NCBI GenBank assembly: GCA_021234155.1
Contig: JAJEKV010000077.1
Span: 3,733,385 to 3,797,384 of the forward strand
Source: Isoetes taiwanensis
Lineage: Eukaryota; Streptophyta; Lycopodiopsida; Isoetales; Isoetaceae
DNA length: 64,000 nt
Reading direction: 5' to 3'
A model generated the notes under the pieces. It worked only from the letters and a program-made list of their open reading frames with translations. It had not been told where the DNA came from and did no database searches. Shown here piece after piece: positions 37,201 through 48,959 of this stretch. A program made the translations under genes and the position numbers. Numbering within the stretch: the stretch's first letter is position 1; each line of letters opens with the position of its first letter.

Positions 37201-38041
37201 GACCAACATTGGTATTTCTTCTATCAAAGATCTTTACAAAACTAATAATTCCATTTTATCCTGGACTGCTGTGAAATCCGCTCTCAAAGGAACTTCCACT
37301 GATAAAAAGATTTACCTACACTTCAAATCTATCCTAGCTAACTTCAATAATTTCAATGATTATAGTAAATCTATTGGTTATTCTATAAAAGGTAAAATGA
37401 TTTACAAGGTCAAGGAAATTTACAATTTGATAAATGTGATAGATTCTCCAATAAAGGGTAGAGAGAAATGGAACTTGAGTCAGAATCAGACCCTGGTCTT
37501 ATTTAATGATATTTGGAATTCCTACTGCTCTCCTAAGATTTGCTTTTTCATATGGTTGATAGCTCACAAAAGTCTTACAAATTTGGTCTCTTTATCTAAA
37601 AGATGTGATGTTTCTACTCAGTGTCACTCAGGTTGTCTGCAGGATGAGACATTAGAGCATATTTTTATTTGTTCCAAGCTGAGACCTTTCTGGGTCTGGT
37701 TTTTTAACAAGCTTGGCACTCACCTTAAGAATAGAAACATCAACTCCATCATTGATTTTATTCAGCAGGGAGACATCATAGCCAATTCTCTAGTTCATAC
37801 TGCCTTATGGAACATATGGAAATCTAGAAATAGAATTCTTTATTCTTCTAAACCCTTCTCTATTTTTTGGATTAAAATGCACTTTCAATTTGACATTGAG
37901 TCTATTGCTACTTGTCATAAGAGGAGATATGGAGAAAATTATAATTCCAGCTGGAATTCAATTGGGCTATTCAGGGGCCAATTTGACTTATTTGTATCTA
38001 AACTAAATATAATTGATTCTAATGCACCCTTCTCTCTGTGA
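34251..38041 (+). pseudogene. LINE copy E ORF2: APE endonuclease, reverse transcriptase, zf-RVT
   Basis: ATG at 34251. The endonuclease (MRIISWNLRGIKGP, LLQELKLPKFE, GGDFNNTP, FTWSNKQKDQDRVYCALDRF, SDHQP) nicks target DNA. Reverse transcriptase has KSPGPDGFPPEFFIQFWD, DWN/KLDFKRAFDTVDW (motif A), VRQGCPLAPYLF (motif B) and QYADDTFAF (catalytic YADD at 36365-36376). The C-terminal zinc-binding zf-RVT domain has WNSYCSPKICFFIWLIAHKS and DETLEHIFICSKLRPFW. Frame changes at about 34750 (GGG run), 36600 (small deletion relative to copy D) and 37120 split it into four frames. All catalytic motifs are present, so it became inactive recently, or the shifts are consensus errors. Confidence 0.85.
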
Positions 38042-38094
38042 CCGCGAATACATGGCGTTCCTTAGAGGGACAAAAAGCTACAAAGTTGGACAAC

Positions 38095-38514
38095 GATATA
38101 GACAATTCGAGATCAGTTTGCATCGAGTCGACCGACTAAGAAAAAATTGACCTTAAAGGAGTTGTGTGACATGGCAGATGAATTTATTCAGGAAGTGGAA
38201 AGCTCAAAGAAAAGGGAAGCTATTTGGGCACAAATTTTCACAAGAGAATTCATGCAGATGCATTTAATGTTTGAGTTCATATTCAACACCCATTTCAGTA
38301 TGTCAGAAAGGCAGCTCTCAAAATATAGGGAGTTATACTATAGCCACAAGCTCCTTACAGATTTACATGGTACCCTGCTGCTACTCATGGGAAAGGAAAG
38401 CTTAAGTACACTGATATTACAGAATGACAGTGGCAAAAATAGCTACACACATGGTTCCACAGATGACTTTTACACACACTACAATCAGTGGTTTGACAGA
38501 AATCTGGACTGAAG
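38095..38514 (+). CDS. Extra open frame in the 3' region of LINE copy E
   Basis: 139 codons are open in the same frame as the end of ORF2, reading PTKKKLTLKELCDMADEFIQ, then EVESSKKREAIWAQIFTREF, and ending in QWFDRNLD. There is no ATG at the head of the open stretch; the first ATG is at 38171. Composition is that of a helical, charged protein. I recognise no family. Copy D has a different, shorter frame at this place (41020-41226), so it may be captured sequence rather than a conserved ORF3. Confidence 0.35.
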
Positions 38515-38926
38515 CCATAAATATCCTCCCTTGCCTGATGAACCTGCTTGTTTTCCTTGTCATATTCCTGTTCACTGAAGGTGATCAATACCATGATTTT
38601 TATGACTCAGTTAAGGATCATGGATAGTATTATTGTTTGCTTTTGCAGGAAAAGAGGACCTTGACTCTTGAAGACGACTTCATTTGCTTATTTTTTGCGA
38701 CTTTAGAGATCATTCTCTACTTTGACTATTGAAACTATTGACTATCTTCATATTTTTGGATACTATGTACTACATTTTCATGGTTCTTTGTATTTTTCAT
38801 TAGATGCTCAACCTAGATGAGTATCTTATTATCTCCATAGCCCTGCTTCATTGCGGTTTGGTGTATGGAATGTATGGCTTTATCTAATTAATGAAAAAAT
38901 CTACCCTTACTCTCAAAAAAAAAAAA

Positions 38927-38942
38927 AGAATTGTATCCTTCT
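38927..38942 (+). repeat. Target-site duplication of copy E, right
   Basis: Repeats agaattgtatccttct of 31032-31047 immediately after the poly(A) run. After it the copy D reverse-transcriptase frame continues with LKLDFKRAFD, the expected motif A. Confidence 0.9.
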
Positions 38943-40944
38943 CAAATTAGATTTCAAACGTGCTTTTGACTCGCCGGATGGAACTTTCTTAAATTTGCTA
39001 TGTCTAAACTTGGATTCCCTGACAAGTTAATCAACCTGATTATTGGATTGAATTCCAAAGCCAAATCTGCTGTTCTAATTAATGGAGTGCCTTCTGGTTT
39101 CTTCCCTCTTTCCTGTGGGGTAAGACAAGGTTGCCCTCTGGCTCCTTATTTATTCCTGGTTGCAACTGATTTGTTAACAAAGGTTATCTGTCACTATCAA
39201 GCCTCTGGCCTCATAAAAGGTCTCAAGATGCCCAACTCAAATGATGAATTGACTATGCTTCAATATGCTGATGACACCTTCTCCTTCCTTCATGCTGACT
39301 TGGCTAATATTGATTGTTTTCTTAAAGTCATTAATCAATTCTCAGCAGCTTCTGGTATCTGCCTCAACATCAACAAAAGTCTTATCATTGGTGATATCCC
39401 TGACCAGCAGCTTCTTGGCATTGATGTGCTTCCCCATGGCCAAGCTACCAAATTGTTGGGCATGCCCCTTTCTTTGAATCATACACTTAAAGGCCTTTGG
39501 GAACCTATTCTTCTAAGAATAAAGAAGAAGCTGAATAACTATGGCAACTATCTTTCTCTTGCTGGCAGAACTATCATAGCCAACTCGGTCCTTGCAAGTT
39601 CTCATGTTTATTTCTCTACTGCTCTTATTGCACCTAAATGTGTGTATCTGGAATTGGAGAAAACTATAAGGAATTTTATCTGGAAAGGTGGTCATTTAGT
39701 CAACTGGAATTCTATCTGTAGATCTAAGAGCTCAGGTGGTCTTGGCTGTAAAAATCTCTTTCTCCAAGCTCAATCTCTTGCAGGGAAGTTTGTTTAGAAG
39801 GCTATTCATGATAATCAATCCCCTGCATATAAGTTTATTAGATATTGGATTAGTCAAAGCCATCCCTATGGTCATCCTACCATCCAACATCTTCTACCAA
39901 ACTCTGCTTTTGTTCAGTTGAAACCTGCCTCCAATATTTCTCCTCTAATGGGCAATTTGATAAAGGCCTGGAATTCTATCTCCCCGAATTTTCAGTTCAT
40001 CTCTGCTGACAAACTTCATGTTGATCAACCTATTTTCTGGAATCCCATTCTGTCTGAGCGAAATTCTACTGTCTTGGCCATTCAACATCCAAGAATCTGC
40101 AAGAAATGGCAAGAAGCTGGGTTTTATTTTATCAGAGATCTTTTTTCTGGAGGTAGGCTTATTTCTTGGACTACTCTCAAAAATATCATCAAAGGAACCT
40201 CATCTGATAAAAAAGTCTATGCTTTTATTAAGCCTCTGATTTCTAATCCTGCTCCTAACTCTGATAAAGGGGACTGGACTCTAAAAGGGAAAGATGATTA
40301 CAAAGTCAAATATGTTTATAATGCCCTCTCCTTTGATCCTAATAACTGCAAAGCCATGATTAAATGGGGTATTAATCAGGATCAGCTTAAGACTCTGTTT
40401 AATAATGTCTGGAACTCTTTCTGCCCGCCAAAAATTTCATACTTTATCTGGCTGATTGCTAATGGTAGCTTAAATAATTTGTATACCTTGTCCAAGAGAA
40501 ATCCCAACGATTCCTTAAAATTGCCCTATGGGATGTAATGCTGTTGAATATATGTGCCACATCTTTTATTGTTCCAAGTTGAACAGTTTCTGGAATTGGA
40601 TTACAGAAAAATTTGGTATTGTGAGAAATGATAATATTATTACCCTTGTTCAAAATAATGAGAGCTTTCATAACACTGTAATTTATATTGCTCTTTGGAA
40701 TATTTGGAAAGCCAGAAATCGGGTCTTGTTTGGAAGGAAAAATTTCTCCCTTTTTTGGTTAAAGATGCATTTCCAATTTGATTTTGAAACCATTGCAACT
40801 GCTCACAGAAGAAAATTTCGGACTAACTATGACAGGAACTGGGAGAATTTTGGAGAATTTAAGGGTTACTTAGATTTGTTTGCTTCAAATCTGAATGTTG
40901 TAGATTCTAATGCTTTTCTATCTGATGATCCTAGAGTATCTTAA
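38943..40944 (+). pseudogene. LINE copy D ORF2, second half of reverse transcriptase and zf-RVT
   Basis: Continues the frame cut at 31047: DFKRAFD, GVRQGCPLAPYLFLVATDLL, LQYADDTFSF (YADD at 39264-39275), then the linker and the zinc-binding end (NVWNSFCPPKISYFIWLIAN; MCHIFYCSKLNSFWNWITEK). Protein similarity to copy E is obvious along the whole length, with many synonymous differences, so the two are older relatives and not a recent duplicate. Frame breaks lie near 38985, 39800 and 40540. Confidence 0.8.
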
Positions 40945-41779
40945 CTTCCTTACGTGGAGAGGGAGCTTCAAAATTTGATGACGGTTCTCCTTTTTTGAAA
41001 AGCTCCTAAAGACAAGATTATGAAGAATGACATTGCGTCATCGATGGAATCTTATCTCATGAAGAAAGGTCACAAGAGATATCACGAAGAAAGTGAGGAC
41101 CCGATGGGCTTCAACATTTTGCGTAGAAGTAACTTCGATTCATTGTCTACGGTTCTTTCTAGCAAATCACAGTTTCATTATGTCGGGAAAAGCGGTTCAT
41201 CGGATATAGAACTTCACGTACTCTGATCCGCGAGAATCTTTGGGTGATCTTTATGGATCTCTGCTTGCTACTCTTGGAGGACAAAGATAAATTCCGACTC
41301 TTCTATACCAACAAGCGGGGCCCTAACCATTACCTATTTGGTTCCACTTGATTCCTTTAATGCCTATTTCAACTCCATTTTCTTTGCTTAAACCATAATC
41401 CCAATCCTCATTATCCTCTCCTCGAGCATGATCCTACTCTGTTTTAACTCGATCTAGATTATTTTTTGGGTTAGATTATCCATTTCCGCAGTGTTCACTA
41501 CTCAAGGAATTTTTGATCTCGGCATAAACGGATCTTCTTGACTCATCTTTTGCATCTCGGATCATTTTGACTAGTCAGACTATCAAACTTTGTTACTTGT
41601 TGTTAATCTTTGCGGGGCTCATAGTTCCTATAACATGAGTACCTAAAATGATTATCTATGCTGATTTTGCTTATTATGTGTTCCCCTATCAAACACATCT
41701 ATGCTATGTACTTGAGATTTTATAATTAATGATAAAACTGTTTCTTGCTTTCAAAAAAAAAAAAAAAAAAAAAAAAAAA
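40945..41779 (+). mobile_element. LINE copy D 3' UTR and poly(A)
   Basis: Non-coding 3' region with one short frame (41020-41226, reading MKKGHKRYHEESEDPMGF) that I do not recognise. It ends ataattaatgataaaactg...ctttc followed by 27 A (41753-41779). The terminus parallels that of copy E. Confidence 0.8.
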
Positions 41780-43430
41780 TGCGTCCCATATCTTTTGAGA
41801 AAAAGCGACCATTGAGATATTGTTGCAAAGCTTCGGGGATCGAATCGGCAAGCATCGAGGCGATGCTTTCGGTTTGCCGCGATCCGGGCAAACCATGTAG
41901 TGCAATGCTCTTTCCAACATCGTTTCAAACGCTGAGGAGATTCAGCCATGGCAAGTGCAAGAACAGGATACCTAACATCATCCATGTGGTGCACCTTGCA
42001 GATATAGTGGAGATGGCGTTTCATGGCAGAATGTTGAAGAGGCCAAAAACCTGTCTCTTATAAAAGAATAGCATAGGGCACCGTTGTTTTAACTCAGGGT
42101 TGTAAGTGAGAAAGGACTTTTGCACCCGCTCCAAGCTCTCCCAAGCACTAGCACTAATGGCGGGCCCCCACACTTGAGAACCATCAAGAAAAGCAGGGCT
42201 CTACCAAAGCCCAAAACAAGTGGGCTTTAAAGGTATTAATCATGAATTTCTGCTTGAAAACAATTGTTTTGCATTGCATAGAGTGCTCTCCATCCAGCAA
42301 CCACCGCTTGGTAATACTGCTTGTTCCCAAAGTGTGTTCTTACGAGAATTCTACACCAAGATACTTGTAGCTATCTACAACTTCAACCGGCTATCATAGT
42401 GCATAGTGGGAACATTGTGAGGAAAGATTGAACTATTAAAAGCTTGGTCTTTTGGAGATTAACACGCCGGATCTGTGTTCTCACAAAAAGCTGTGCGAGC
42501 ATGTAAATGTTCTTTGCATACTAGCGTATTGTATGTGCCCGGGAAGTGAAACATCATCGGTACATAAGTTGCCTAATGATATAGTGTGCCAAATGTGGAC
42601 CTCCGCGCCATGATTATCAAGCCATTCTTCCAATTGATCAATGTACAAGCCAAAGAGTGTAGGAGATAAAGGGGCAACCCCTGACTTAACTCCAATATTG
42701 CTAGTGATTTGAGTACGATCTTTGGAAATTTAGCAAAAACCCTTTCATAGAGCCGATAAATGGCGCATTTTGAAGATCTTGTGGAATCCCAAGTGCACGC
42801 AAGCACTGCCAAAGAAGCTCAGCGTGGTACTTGTATCAAAAGCGAAGTAAAATCCACAAAGCATATATAGAGGTCTTGTTTCAAACTTTGACTATGTTCA
42901 ATAAGCATCGCCAATGTGAAAATATGGTCTATTATAGAATGGCATGGACGAAAAGCCCATCACGTCTACAAAGACGCATACACCGGTATATTCTGCCCAT
43001 GATGTCAAAAACTGCTTCTCGATGAAGGCGGCTAAGAGCTTTGAAAATATGGAACTTACCATGATCTTGCGATAATTAGAAGGGTCATGCTTATCACCGC
43101 TTTGTAAATTGGTGCGACCTTCTTGTGACCCAAGTTTACGGCAAGCCTTCTTGCAAAGCTTGATTTAAAAGAGTAGTGATGATTGGAAGCAATTGGGACC
43201 CCCATTTAAGCAATTACGCTTGCAAACCTTGAAGATCGGGGAGACTTGTCATTAGATAGATGCCGCAGTCCTTCTTTGACTTCCCTCCTCGTGAATTGAA
43301 GAATATCACCTACCAAAGGAGGCACAGAATTAAGGACCCCAGGATGATCATATAAGTGGACCAATCACTCATCCCATTGCTGCATAGAAATATGTCCAAG
43401 GGTAGGAGGTGGTCGATATAATATTTTGTG

Positions 43431-43769
43431 TCAGAAGGTCCGAGACTCACGTAGCAGTAATTCAAACATTTGCTTCTGATGCTCAGCAACAAAGCGTGCT
43501 TTCTTGCGTTTCAAAACAGACTTATAATTCTGAATGGCATTATGTCGCGTATCTGGCTCAACTATCGTTCGCAATTGTTTTTTAAGCTGCTTGCAGTCTT
43601 CATCAAACCAGAAATTTCTAGGAAAGGATTTCCTACCAGCATGAGCAACACCAGAAAGCAAAGCATCAGAAAATGCTGCATTACGCTCTTGAAGAGTTGG
43701 GTAATCCAAAATACCTGCAAGCGCAGGAGCTAATGTCTGTTCATATTCAAAAGATCTAGAATAAGTCAA
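43431..43769 (-). pseudogene. Family-1 LINE copy A endonuclease-RT linker
   Basis: A 112-codon frame including SFPRNFWFDEDCKQLKKQLR and KARFVAEHQKQMFELLLRES. Copy B has the parallel FSRNQWFDAECIDFKCWLRQ and KSRYTAEHQRKMFYLLEWHP (60595-60930). WFD-EC and EHQ--MF---L are typical of the segment between endonuclease and reverse transcriptase in many LINEs. Confidence 0.65.
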
Positions 43770-44740
43770 AGCGAATCACGAGGCGGGAGTCGGATAGCAA
43801 TGGGTTGAAGAGGTGGAAGTTGCCACTTTAATGACAAATAAAGTGGATAGTGATCAGATTTTATCTCCTCATCTCTATGCCTTGTGCCAATTCGAAAATC
43901 TGAAATGAGATCCAAGGCTTGCACTTGGGAAATGACATAATCAACAACACTAGTACCACCACCCTGCCTATCCTGTTTGCATGTAATACCTTTAGAGTGT
44001 GGCCATTGCTCTAAGCCATTACAAAGTACCATCTCAAAGACTTCATACAAGCCGGATGAGCTCCCTTCCAAATGTTGAGGCCGGGTTTGTTAGCATCGAG
44101 GCAATGAGCGTGGAAAAAGCGTATCATTAGCAGACATCCATAAAGGGTCCGCGGCACATCCTCGTTATGAGTTGAGCGACTTGCATTTCAGCGGTCGAAA
44201 GCATTGAAATCACCAAGAAGAATAACATGCCCCAAGTGTTTGAATTGAGCAATGTCATCATAAAGATCACCATAGGGATCAACTGCGGTGACATCATATT
44301 CATCATAAAAGGTGATGATGTAGGTGGGAAATAACAAAACAACAAAAATGGTACTACTATTGTGGCAATGAAGTTTGATCCACATGTAGCGATTATATCT
44401 ATCGGCTTTATGAAGCATGATATATGGAGCAAGGGCATCCTTGAAATAGCAAGCAACTCCACCGCAACCTCGTTGCCCATGACATTCATTAAATAATGAA
44501 AAGAATTGATAGCTTTGAAAATGAGGTAGCCGTTTGGCTGAATGCTCCCACGTTTCCATGAGCGTAAGGATATCCATATCTTTGCAATGGGATTCAAGCC
44601 ATCACCTTTACGCCCGGGAAAACCTCGACAATTCCAAGACACCAACCAAGGCACATTTCCTAGGAAGGTACATTTGAAGTATGAGCGGTCTCCCGCCGAG
44701 GAGGCCGGACAATAGAGGCGGCGTGGCATCATTAGCAAAG
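43766..44740 (-). pseudogene. Family-1 LINE copy A endonuclease
   Basis: Pieces read LVSWNCRGFPGRKGDGLNP, DILTLMETWEHSAKRLP, HGQRGCGGVACYFKDALAP, LGHVILLGDFNAFDR and EEIKSDHYPLYLSLKW. These are the NCRG, ETW, GG, GDFN and SDH motifs of an APE-type LINE endonuclease in the correct order. The frame changes near 44580 and 44120. Copy B carries the parallel LELQGFPWQKGDSLNSIAAD and LIFLMETWEHAGHW. Confidence 0.7.
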
Positions 44741-45261
44741 AACATCGGTAAAGGCGGCATCAAGGGTACTATTAGCAACATCGTGAGAGGAATGGTCTTG
44801 AGCAGAAGAAGATGTGGTGGGTGCAGAATGGAACAACACGAGGCGCATTTGCAGCGTTGGTGTATGCATGGGAAATGGGAGAATGGACTTTAACACCGCC
44901 GGTATGAGTAGCCTTAGCATGATGAAAGGCGTCGGCAAAAGGTTGCATGTGATGGTGTAAAAAATACGTAGTTTTCCACGAATCGCAGACCTTACCACCA
45001 TTCTTTTTGAATATCCCCGGACCTTTTGCAAATTCGAGTCCGGCTAAGCTGTTGGAACTTAGTAAGATCAAAATCCGGATAGAGAGATGTCCCTTTCAAT
45101 TGCTTGGCCCGCTTGAGGATATCTATTTTAGTACTCAAATTTCGCCTTTGTAAATTTCACTATCTTGTGAATTGGTGGGGCGCAATGCTCCAACCCTATG
45201 TGCGTGTTGACAACAACCGGTGTTGTGAAGTCCAATTTAGTTAACACCTAGACTTCCTAAA

Positions 45262-46036
45262 GGGATTATATCCCTTACTACAAAGTGTGCATGTAAGGCA
45301 AAAGTTTTGCCCAACGGATGTGTGGTGAGTTGGTATAGGCCTAGTAATGCCAAAATAAATGTGCATTTGGTCATGGGTTCAAACCTTGCCAATGTATGTT
45401 TATCTTTGGGAGTTGGTTACTGGGGTTATCACGATGATGATCCCCGGCGTGGTAGAACTTAAAAGCTTATCGTGTCCTCGACTTTGGGTGCCGCAAAGGC
45501 GGTGGGATAAACTAGCTAGTCTGTACAAGATTAGTCTAGTATGGACCTTAAACAAAGTAATAAAAAAACAATGGGACTATGGTAGGTGGCACTAGGATGG
45601 TGAGGCTAAAAAAGCCATGCCCCTAGAGTTGCCCCTAGGATCTAGACTTCCTAAAGGCGGGATTAAGCGTGCATGTAAGGCAAACGTTTGTCCAACGGAT
45701 GTGTGGTGAGTTGGTATAGGCCTAGTAATGCCAAAAATAAATGTGCATTTGGTCATGGGTTCAAACTTTGCCAATGTATGTTTATATTTGGGAGTTGGTT
45801 CTTTGGGGTTATATGATGATGATGATCCCCGTGGTAGAACTTTACGTGTCCTCCACTTTGGTCTGTCGCAAAGGCGATGGGATAAGCTAGCTAGTCCATA
45901 CAAGATTAGTCTAGTATGGACCTTAAATAAAGTAATAAAAAAACAATGGGACTATGGTAGGTGGCACTAGGATGGTGAGGCTAAAAAAGCCATGCCCCTA
46001 GAGTTGCCCCTAGGACCTAGACTTCCTAAGGCGGGA
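45262..46036 (+). repeat. Tandem ~390 bp tRNA/SINE-like units 1 and 2
   Basis: Two head-to-tail units (about 45262-45658 and 45659-46036). Each has a short palindrome (ggcaaaagttttgcc), then tggtgagttggtataggcc and, about 45 bp on, gggttcaaacc. These resemble the pol III A box and B box of tRNA genes (the B box is a good match, the A box is imperfect), suggesting a tRNA-derived SINE. Units 3 and 4 continue at 56823 beyond the LTR retrotransposon. Short frames in them (45359-45595, 45728-45970) are the same sequence repeated and not genes. Confidence 0.6.
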
Positions 46037-46635
46037 TGTTAGTCATGTGCCTCACAGTACGAGGGACTATTCATGATCTGACGGACCAGGTCAAGCTTAA
46101 GGATCCACAGGCAGTGTACGCGGGTCACCGTCCAAAGCCCGGCAGAAGACCAAGCGCCAGACCACGCAAATCAAAGCACTGCGTCCCGGAAGTCAACAAG
46201 AGGCCGCTCGGGACAAGTGATGGCTTGTCACGCCCGTCCGGCGTCCATGCCGAGATTCTAGGCACTTCAAGAGGCACCGCCAACATTCCCCAGAATCAGG
46301 CCTCCTTCCGTGAGTCGGCACCCAGATCGGTGTGTCTATATTGGGCCAAAGGCCATTGTACTATATATATGAGTAGAGCTAGCACATGATTTTTTAGATG
46401 AGTTTTGAGTCTTGTCTCTCTTAGTCTTCTCTCGATTGCGAGAGCTCATGTATGTTCATCATTGACATCAAGGAAGCTTATCATTTTCCTCTCATTGTTC
46501 TCTTCTGTTCTATTTTCTTCTTCTTGTTCCTTTCTTGCAAATCCCGGCGTGACATAGTCCCCCTGATTCTCTGTTAGATCCAAGGGTCCTCCGCAGAGGG
46601 CTTGTCTTCTTGAGTTCGAACCCGCACCCCAAACA
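46037..46635 (+). repeat. 5' LTR of the gypsy element
   Basis: Begins TGTTAG and ends CCCCAAACA. It shares with the 3' LTR accaggtcaagcttaaggat, gagattctaggcacttcaag and a TATA-type actatatatatgag (about 46360). No tRNA-primer binding site could be fixed after it; the following bases are C/G-rich (ccgccgccccgccggg). Confidence 0.85.
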
Positions 46636-46683
46636 CCGCCGCCCCGCCGGGTTCGATTCGATTTTCCTTTCTTACATGCCCCA

Positions 46684-48730
46684 ATGTCTGCCCAAAACTT
46701 CACGCCCGGAAGAACTTCTTTCCCACGGGCGTCTCGCTTTAGAGCCATCATCGAAGGGAAGTTAAAACGTGACATGTATGGATCTGCTTATGACATTGAG
46801 GGGAGGCCACATTCTGGTCTAGGGCTCGGTCCGGTGCCACCCACCCTCGTGTCATGTCTCGTCCAAATTCTCCGCCTCCAGCGTGCAAACATTGCTCACA
46901 GCCTCGGTCTCCTCATCACTATCGAGCCCTATCCCGGCTCCACACGCTCCCTTTACTTTCATACCCCGAACATGCCTTCATCCATCGGGTCTTACGGCCA
47001 TGCGCCTCTGCCTTCACAACCATCATCTCCCTACGGGTGGACAGGGGATATCCATATGTCTCTTTTGCTCCTCCCGGGAATTTCCCTTCCCTACATTTCC
47101 CACCACTCTTCCCGTTTACAACCTTCTGACCTCAAAACCAATGATCAGGGCACCTCCAAAGACCTCCACCTCGGCAACCCTTTCAGCAGGGGGTCTTTCG
47201 GGGCACCATACCACCTCCAACTCCACCTCAATATCCTCACTATCATGTTCCCCGTCCAGCCCAAAGACTTTTACTTCTACCTTTCAAACCCTTAAAGGTG
47301 ACTTATCCTACCTTTGGCAACACGAAAAGGCAAACCCTTAGACCAAAGTGCTCGGGGCCCACATGGAAGAATTTGAGGCTGTGTCTGTCTGAATGGTCAT
47401 CGCGAACCCTCAACCCGAATTCCACATCTTTTCCACCACACTGCGTGGCTCCTCATCAATGGCTCATGTCCAACAAAAGCCACTGGAAACAAGATTGGTC
47501 AGAAATGAGAACTGCTTTTCTTTCTCACTATGGGACCACGGATGATGATCAACTTCATCTCAAGCAACTCAATGACCTTCAACAAGAGCCCACGGAGTCC
47601 GGGGATTTTGCGGTCGACTTCACATTCTGCTCGGCAAACTCAAGGAGTACCCCACACGAGCCGGATCTTGGTCTGCGGTTCTCCAAGGACTTCCTCCAGC
47701 TATCCGACTTATGGTGAATACTCATACTCAAGACTTTGGACAAAGCTATCGATCTTGTCAATCACTTTCGATCAATGTTTCCTCCGTGGCGTGGCTCTTC
47801 AGAGCTCCCTTTCATTCCACCCGTCCCCGGTTCCCCGGTTTGGCTGTTCAACCTCAACACGCCAATCCGCAGCGCAGTCAGATCTGGTGCCATATCTGCA
47901 AATATCAAGGCCACTTGGCGAATGAGTGCAACTCCACCAATGGCCCGCCTCATTGTAAAAGATGCAACATGTGCAATCATGCCACGGAAGAGTGCACTCG
48001 CACTCATCCTACACCTTTCCGCAACAAGATGGTTTATCAAGTGCAAACAACACCTCAGCACCAATCGCAATATCAGCAGCCACCACTGCAGGCGCAACCC
48101 AATCAACTCTATCAGCAACAGGAGCAACAACGGGGACCCAACACACGTCCTCCTTTTGATCCTTCGGCTCAGTGTTATCACTGTCAAGAATGGGGTCATA
48201 CCACCACCCGCGGTGTCCTCAACTTCCACAAGTTCAAAGGCTTCACGGCACAAATCAGACCACATCGGTCCGCCTCACGGCCTACCAACTCTGGATTGCT
48301 AATGGCAAACAAGGCCCGCGTCCTGTTCTTCGGAAGCCACCTCGCGCGCCTCAGCAATCACGCTATCAACCAGCTCCTGCCAATCAACCTCAGATGGATC
48401 AACAAGCACAGGAAGAAATTTTTCAGGCTCTTAATCCTCCAGTCCAGCCATCAAATTGGGTTGGTTTGGTTTCACGCCAGACCAGGGCGTCACGTCCCTT
48501 CACCATTATTCCTAATGGCACGCAACCTGCCTTTGCCGTCGACACCATTCCTCATGACTTGGAGAAACTCATGCCGCATGTTATGCCTAAAGTTCGCCAA
48601 AGCATTTTGAACCTCATGCAAGCCGCCAAGGTCGTGACGTTGGCTAACGCTCATGCCACTACCGAGCTCAACAAAGACAAGAAGCCCCTTCCACGTCTCA
48701 ACCTCCACGCTCTCAGACATATCCAAATAT
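46684..48730 (+). pseudogene. Gypsy gag with CCHC zinc knuckles
   Basis: A Pro/Ser-rich N-terminal part is followed by a gag core segment (WSEMRTAFLSHYGTTDDDQL, near 47485-47545; then LNDLQQEPTESGDFAVDF). The nucleocapsid has two perfect CCHC knuckles (CHICKYQGHLANEC at about 47888, and CKRCNMCNHATEEC) and a third whose last Cys is lost (CYHCQEWGHTTTRG, near 48174). Knuckles bind the genomic RNA. A Gln-rich linker lies between the second and third. Several frame changes split it. Confidence 0.7.
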
Positions 48731-48959
48731 AGCTGCCGAGGTTAGTTGCTTTTCGCTTCATTACCACGCGACTCCAAAGCACTCCGGGATCCAGCAGATC
48801 CTTTTTCTCATGTGCCTCGAACTCCAAGAGGAACTAGCAAAAATCAAAATTCCTTTAAGTTTGGCCACAATGTTGAAACTCGCCCCGCTTCCTCAAGGAC
48901 CGCCACCACTCCCGATCGCTTTGGTTGGGGGCATTTACCTCCACTCCCACCTACATACC

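Larger units (their letters stand above)
31048..38926 (+). mobile_element. Nearly complete L1-type LINE, copy E (7.9 kb)
   Basis: Bounded by a 14-16 bp target duplication and ending in poly(A) (38915-38926) after a 3' terminus (taattaatgaaaaaatct...tctc) like that of copy D. It has a ~700 bp 5' UTR, ORF1 (31745-34200), a 50 bp spacer, ORF2 (34251-38041) and an 870 bp 3' region with an extra open frame. It lies inside the reverse-transcriptase gene of copy D in the same orientation. It is the least damaged element in the window and so probably the youngest of the nest. Confidence 0.9.
41780..45110 (-). mobile_element. Family-1 LINE copy A, 5' part
   Basis: Reading down the minus strand: a short ORF1-like or N-terminal frame (44732-45071), APE endonuclease (43766-44740), a linker (43431-43769), reverse transcriptase remnants (about 42000-43400), then SQKIWDA at 41780-41800. 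Here copy D cuts the frame, which continues as VTLAQVKT at 26079 downwards. Removing copy D restores an element of about 3.9 kb, the same size as copy B. The 5' end is uncertain, around 45110-45200. Confidence 0.75.

Noticed and set aside
45322-45385. A functional tRNA gene
   Set aside because: The B box is good but the A box is imperfect, no cloverleaf or anticodon arm can be folded, and it recurs as part of a longer repeat.
45359-45970. Two similar ~80-codon frames as a duplicated gene
   Set aside because: They are the same non-coding tandem unit read in one frame; the fourth unit breaks it, and the unit has tRNA-like promoter boxes.
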